From contig CAYHOI010000020.1 of NCBI GenBank assembly GCA_964358175.1, positions 1 through 23,820 of the forward strand: a DNA stretch of 23,820 nucleotides, in the 5' to 3' direction. The DNA comes from CAYHOI01 sp964358175 (GTDB lineage Bacteria; Margulisbacteria; Riflemargulisbacteria; GWF2-35-9). Under the pieces are notes generated by a model. The model had not been told where the DNA came from. It did not search any database and saw only the letters and a program-made list of their open reading frames with translations. Below, piece after piece: positions 22,192-23,820 of the stretch. Position 1 is the first letter of the stretch, and every line of letters starts with the position of its first letter. The position numbers and the translations under genes are program-made.

Positions 22192-22898
22192 TTCTCTTTC
22201 CTGCCCAAAATCGTCACAAAATTCACATACTGAAAAATCGTCTCAATCTGTGTAAACCCGGCGGAGGACAGGAGATTGATATTCTCCGAAAGCGTTTTTG
22301 GGATGAGTACGTTTTCAAGCGCGTCCCGTTTTTGCCGAATTTCGAGCGCGGAGTAGTCCTGGGCGAGTTTGTAGTCGGTATGCAGTGAAGAAAATAGCTC
22401 AGGATGATTGGGTGAGAGGATTTTCTCGCTGAGCAGGAGAGTCCCATGGGGTGGCAATGCGTTAAAGATCCTTTGCAGAAGAGGAAGCCGTTTTTTGGTC
22501 GGGACGAATTGCAAACTATAGGTCAGAAGGATCGTATCAGCGTTTTCAATGGGAACGTTGCATATATCGTCTGTGATCAAAGAGATATTATCCAAGCCAG
22601 AACATTTTTGCTGAGCTTTACGAATCATATCTGCGGAGGAGTCCACCCCGATGAGTTGAGCGTCTGGACAGAGCTTGGAAATAGTGAATAACGTTTGGCC
22701 CGTAGAACATCCTAAATCATAAATGGCATAGTTTTTCCGATGAAGATGGACGCAAATTCTTGCAATAAGGGTTTGAAGCGAATGATACAAGGGGGTAGAT
22801 CGGCTGATCATATCATCGAATACCTCTGCAACCTGATGATCAAAGGTGAAAAAGGGAACAGGATTCATCGGAACGGAAAAAAGCGTATCTTTGACCAT
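22188..22898 (-). CDS. cmoA: Carboxy-S-adenosyl-L-methionine synthase CmoA
   Basis: The 236-residue class I methyltransferase fold begins VKDTLFSVP, then FDHQVAEVFDDMISRS, matching E. coli CmoA closely. SAM motif I is DLGCSTGQ (61-68). The segment EIRQKRDALENV has Arg191 at the position of E. coli Arg199, which binds the carboxylate of carboxy-SAM. CmoA converts SAM and prephenate to carboxy-SAM, used by CmoB to make 5-oxyacetyluridine at tRNA position 34. No cmoB is in the window. It is divergent from glmU across 59 bp. The ATG at 22898 has no Shine-Dalgarno and lies 7 nt after its -10. Confidence 0.92.
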   Translation of the reverse strand: MVKDTLFSVPMNPVPFFTFDHQVAEVFDDMISRSTPLYHSLQTLIARICVHLHRKNYAIYDLGCSTGQTLFTISKLCPDAQLIGVDSSADMIRKAQQKCSGLDNISLITDDICNVPIENADTILLTYSLQFVPTKKRLPLLQRIFNALPPHGTLLLSEKILSPNHPELFSSLHTDYKLAQDYSALEIRQKRDALENVLIPKTLSENINLLSSAGFTQIETIFQYVNFVTILGRKEN

Positions 22899-22905
22899 AC
22901 CAGGT

Positions 22906-22935
22906 ATTGTAGGGACAGGTTGCTCTCTTTCGCAA
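22906..22935 (-). promoter_or_regulatory. Promoter for cmoA
   Basis: On the minus strand TTGCGA (22935-22930), an 18-nt spacer and TACAAT (22911-22906), ending 7 nt before the ATG. A leaderless or near-leaderless transcript is predicted. It overlaps the opposing glmU promoter. Confidence 0.5.
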
Positions 22936-22948
22936 TAGTGTGTATCAT
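22920..22948 (+). promoter_or_regulatory. Promoter candidate for glmU
   Basis: TTGCTC (22920-22925), a 17-nt spacer and TATCAT (22943-22948), ending 9 nt before ATG 22958. No Shine-Dalgarno separates it from the gene. It shares most of its length with the cmoA promoter on the other strand. Confidence 0.45.
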
Positions 22949-22957
22949 GTCGGCGAG

Positions 22958-23820
22958 ATGAAGCTGAATACGATTATTCTAGCTGCTGGGATGGGCAAAC
23001 GTCTCCAAAGCGAGACATGCAAAGTGGTGGTTCCGTTGATGGGAAAGCCTCTGATTCTTCATTTGCTGGATAATATAGCGAGTGTAATTTCTCCCGAAGA
23101 TATTTATGTGGTGGTGGGACATTGTGCCCAGGATGTCCAACGCATCGTTTCCGAGAGCTATGGTCATGCCCAATACGTATTTCAGAAAGAGCAGCTTGGT
23201 ACCGGCCATGCCGTGATGCAATGCGAAACCCATATTCGGAATAATCGTCTCCCGGCATTGATTCTTGCGGGGGATGTACCCTTGGTGAATGCTGATATGG
23301 TTAGCGCAATGTATGATTTTCATCACAAAAATAAGTCTGATATCACCGTTCTGACGACGTCGTTGGAGGATCCGACCGGATATGGCCGAATTGTTCGGGA
23401 CACTAGTCAAACCTTTCTTCAAAAAATCGTTGAGCAAAAGGATGCGACCCAGGAGGAATCCCGTATTCATGAAATTAACTCTGGCATATATCTGGTGAGC
23501 ACAGAGCTTCTCTTTGAGCTCCTCAAGCGTGTTACACCCAATAATCAACAAAAGGAGTACTATCTGACGGACATTGTTACGCTCGGAAAGCAGCGTGATT
23601 TGAAGGTGATACCTTTTCTTTTCGAAAATGCAGAACTCTTGCGTGGAATCAACTCTCGTGAAGATTTGGCAATCGTCGCGAATTATCTGTATCAGTCGAC
23701 GATCAAGAGGCATTGGTATAATGGGGTGACCATACTTTCTCCGACAACGACGTTTATCGACCCGGATGTAGTCCTTGAGGCCGATGTAGATCCCGATGGG
23801 GAGTCCCATGATCGCCGCGA
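22958..23820 (+). CDS. glmU: Bifunctional GlmU, N-terminal uridyltransferase part (cut by the right edge)
   Basis: About 287 residues are visible and the frame is open at the window end. The pyrophosphorylase domain starts with NTIILAAGMGKRLQ (a variant of LAAGxGTRM with Lys for Thr) and TCKVVVPLMGKPL. It continues with EQLGTGHAV, LAGDVPL, GYGRIVR and EINSGIYL. NSREDLAIVANYL and GVTILSPTTTFIDP mark the linker into the left-handed beta-helix acetyltransferase domain, which is off the window. GlmU makes UDP-GlcNAc for peptidoglycan and, in diderms, lipid A. The product could also supply the epimerase gene 1.4 kb upstream. The ATG is fixed by the immediate start of the nucleotide-binding fold. 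Confidence 0.94.
   Translation, partial: MKLNTIILAAGMGKRLQSETCKVVVPLMGKPLILHLLDNIASVISPEDIYVVVGHCAQDVQRIVSESYGHAQYVFQKEQLGTGHAVMQCETHIRNNRLPALILAGDVPLVNADMVSAMYDFHHKNKSDITVLTTSLEDPTGYGRIVRDTSQTFLQKIVEQKDATQEESRIHEINSGIYLVSTELLFELLKRVTPNNQQKEYYLTDIVTLGKQRDLKVIPFLFENAELLRGINSREDLAIVANYLYQSTIKRHWYNGVTILSPTTTFIDPDVVLEADVDPDGESHDRR

Noticed and set aside
22979..23809. 276-codon minus-strand frame
   Set aside because: It lies wholly antisense to glmU, which shows strong family motifs; the antisense product has no recognisable domain and low-complexity composition.
1..23820. tRNA, rRNA, CRISPR arrays or complete insertion sequences
   Set aside because: No cloverleaf, rRNA core, spaced repeat array or transposase motif was seen by reading either strand; a covariance-model search would be needed to be certain about small RNAs.

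Overview
This is a bacterial chromosome segment with moderate-to-low GC by eye and densely packed genes, many of them in ATGA-overlapping operons. It carries housekeeping genes (an RlmD/TrmA-type RNA methyltransferase, cmoA, glmU), a full phosphate-uptake operon and two-component signalling genes. I cannot place the organism by lineage. A CofG-like F420-type radical SAM enzyme together with CmoA, a 1,326-residue Ig-repeat protein and several genes I do not recognise suggests an uncultured or sparsely sampled bacterium. Several first-in-operon genes have a sigma-70-like -10 box only 6-9 nt before the start codon and no Shine-Dalgarno, so leaderless mRNAs look common. Internal genes, and some first genes, have good AGGAGG-type sites.

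Layout. 1-929 (-): 5' part of an RNA uracil-5-methyltransferase, divergent from cofG (996-2075). 2196-4894: a single-domain receiver translationally coupled to a six-hairpin glycosidase-like protein. 5037-6958: a REC-PAS protein whose GGDEF domain is cut off mid-domain, followed in another frame by a PAS-HisKA_2-HATPase kinase; the pair looks like the scar of a deletion. 6942-8570 (-): two AT-rich unrecognised genes sharing a short C-terminal motif, then 556 bp without a clear gene. 9127-13770: pstS-pstC-pstA-pstB-phoU-arsC behind four tandem Pho-box-like half-sites and a TATAAT. 13836-17816: the giant Ig-repeat protein. 17849-21601: an overlapping run of DUF3307 membrane protein, cyclic-nucleotide-binding protein, AI-2E permease, DJ-1-like protein and a UDP-GlcNAc/UDP-glucose 4-epimerase. 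21664-22191: another unrecognised AT-rich gene. 22188-22898 (-) cmoA and 22958 to the end glmU (truncated) diverge from overlapping promoters.

The most unusual signal is an 11-bp sequence, CCGATATATTA, found upstream of all three unrecognised genes (7832-, 8570- and 21664+). In each case an AT-rich -35-like block lies 15 nt before an (A/G)CCGATAT octamer. This is the spacing and -10 sequence of a sigma-28/SigD (FliA-type) promoter, so the three genes may be a small co-regulated group driven by an alternative sigma factor.

How the genes work together. The pst-phoU-arsC operon couples phosphate import, its PhoU brake and arsenate reduction, under a predicted PhoB operator. The signalling genes at 2-7 kb and the cNMP-binding protein at 18.6 kb are regulatory parts whose partners are not all in view. 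CmoA serves tRNA wobble-uridine modification, GlmU makes UDP-GlcNAc, and the epimerase could use that UDP-GlcNAc for surface polysaccharide.
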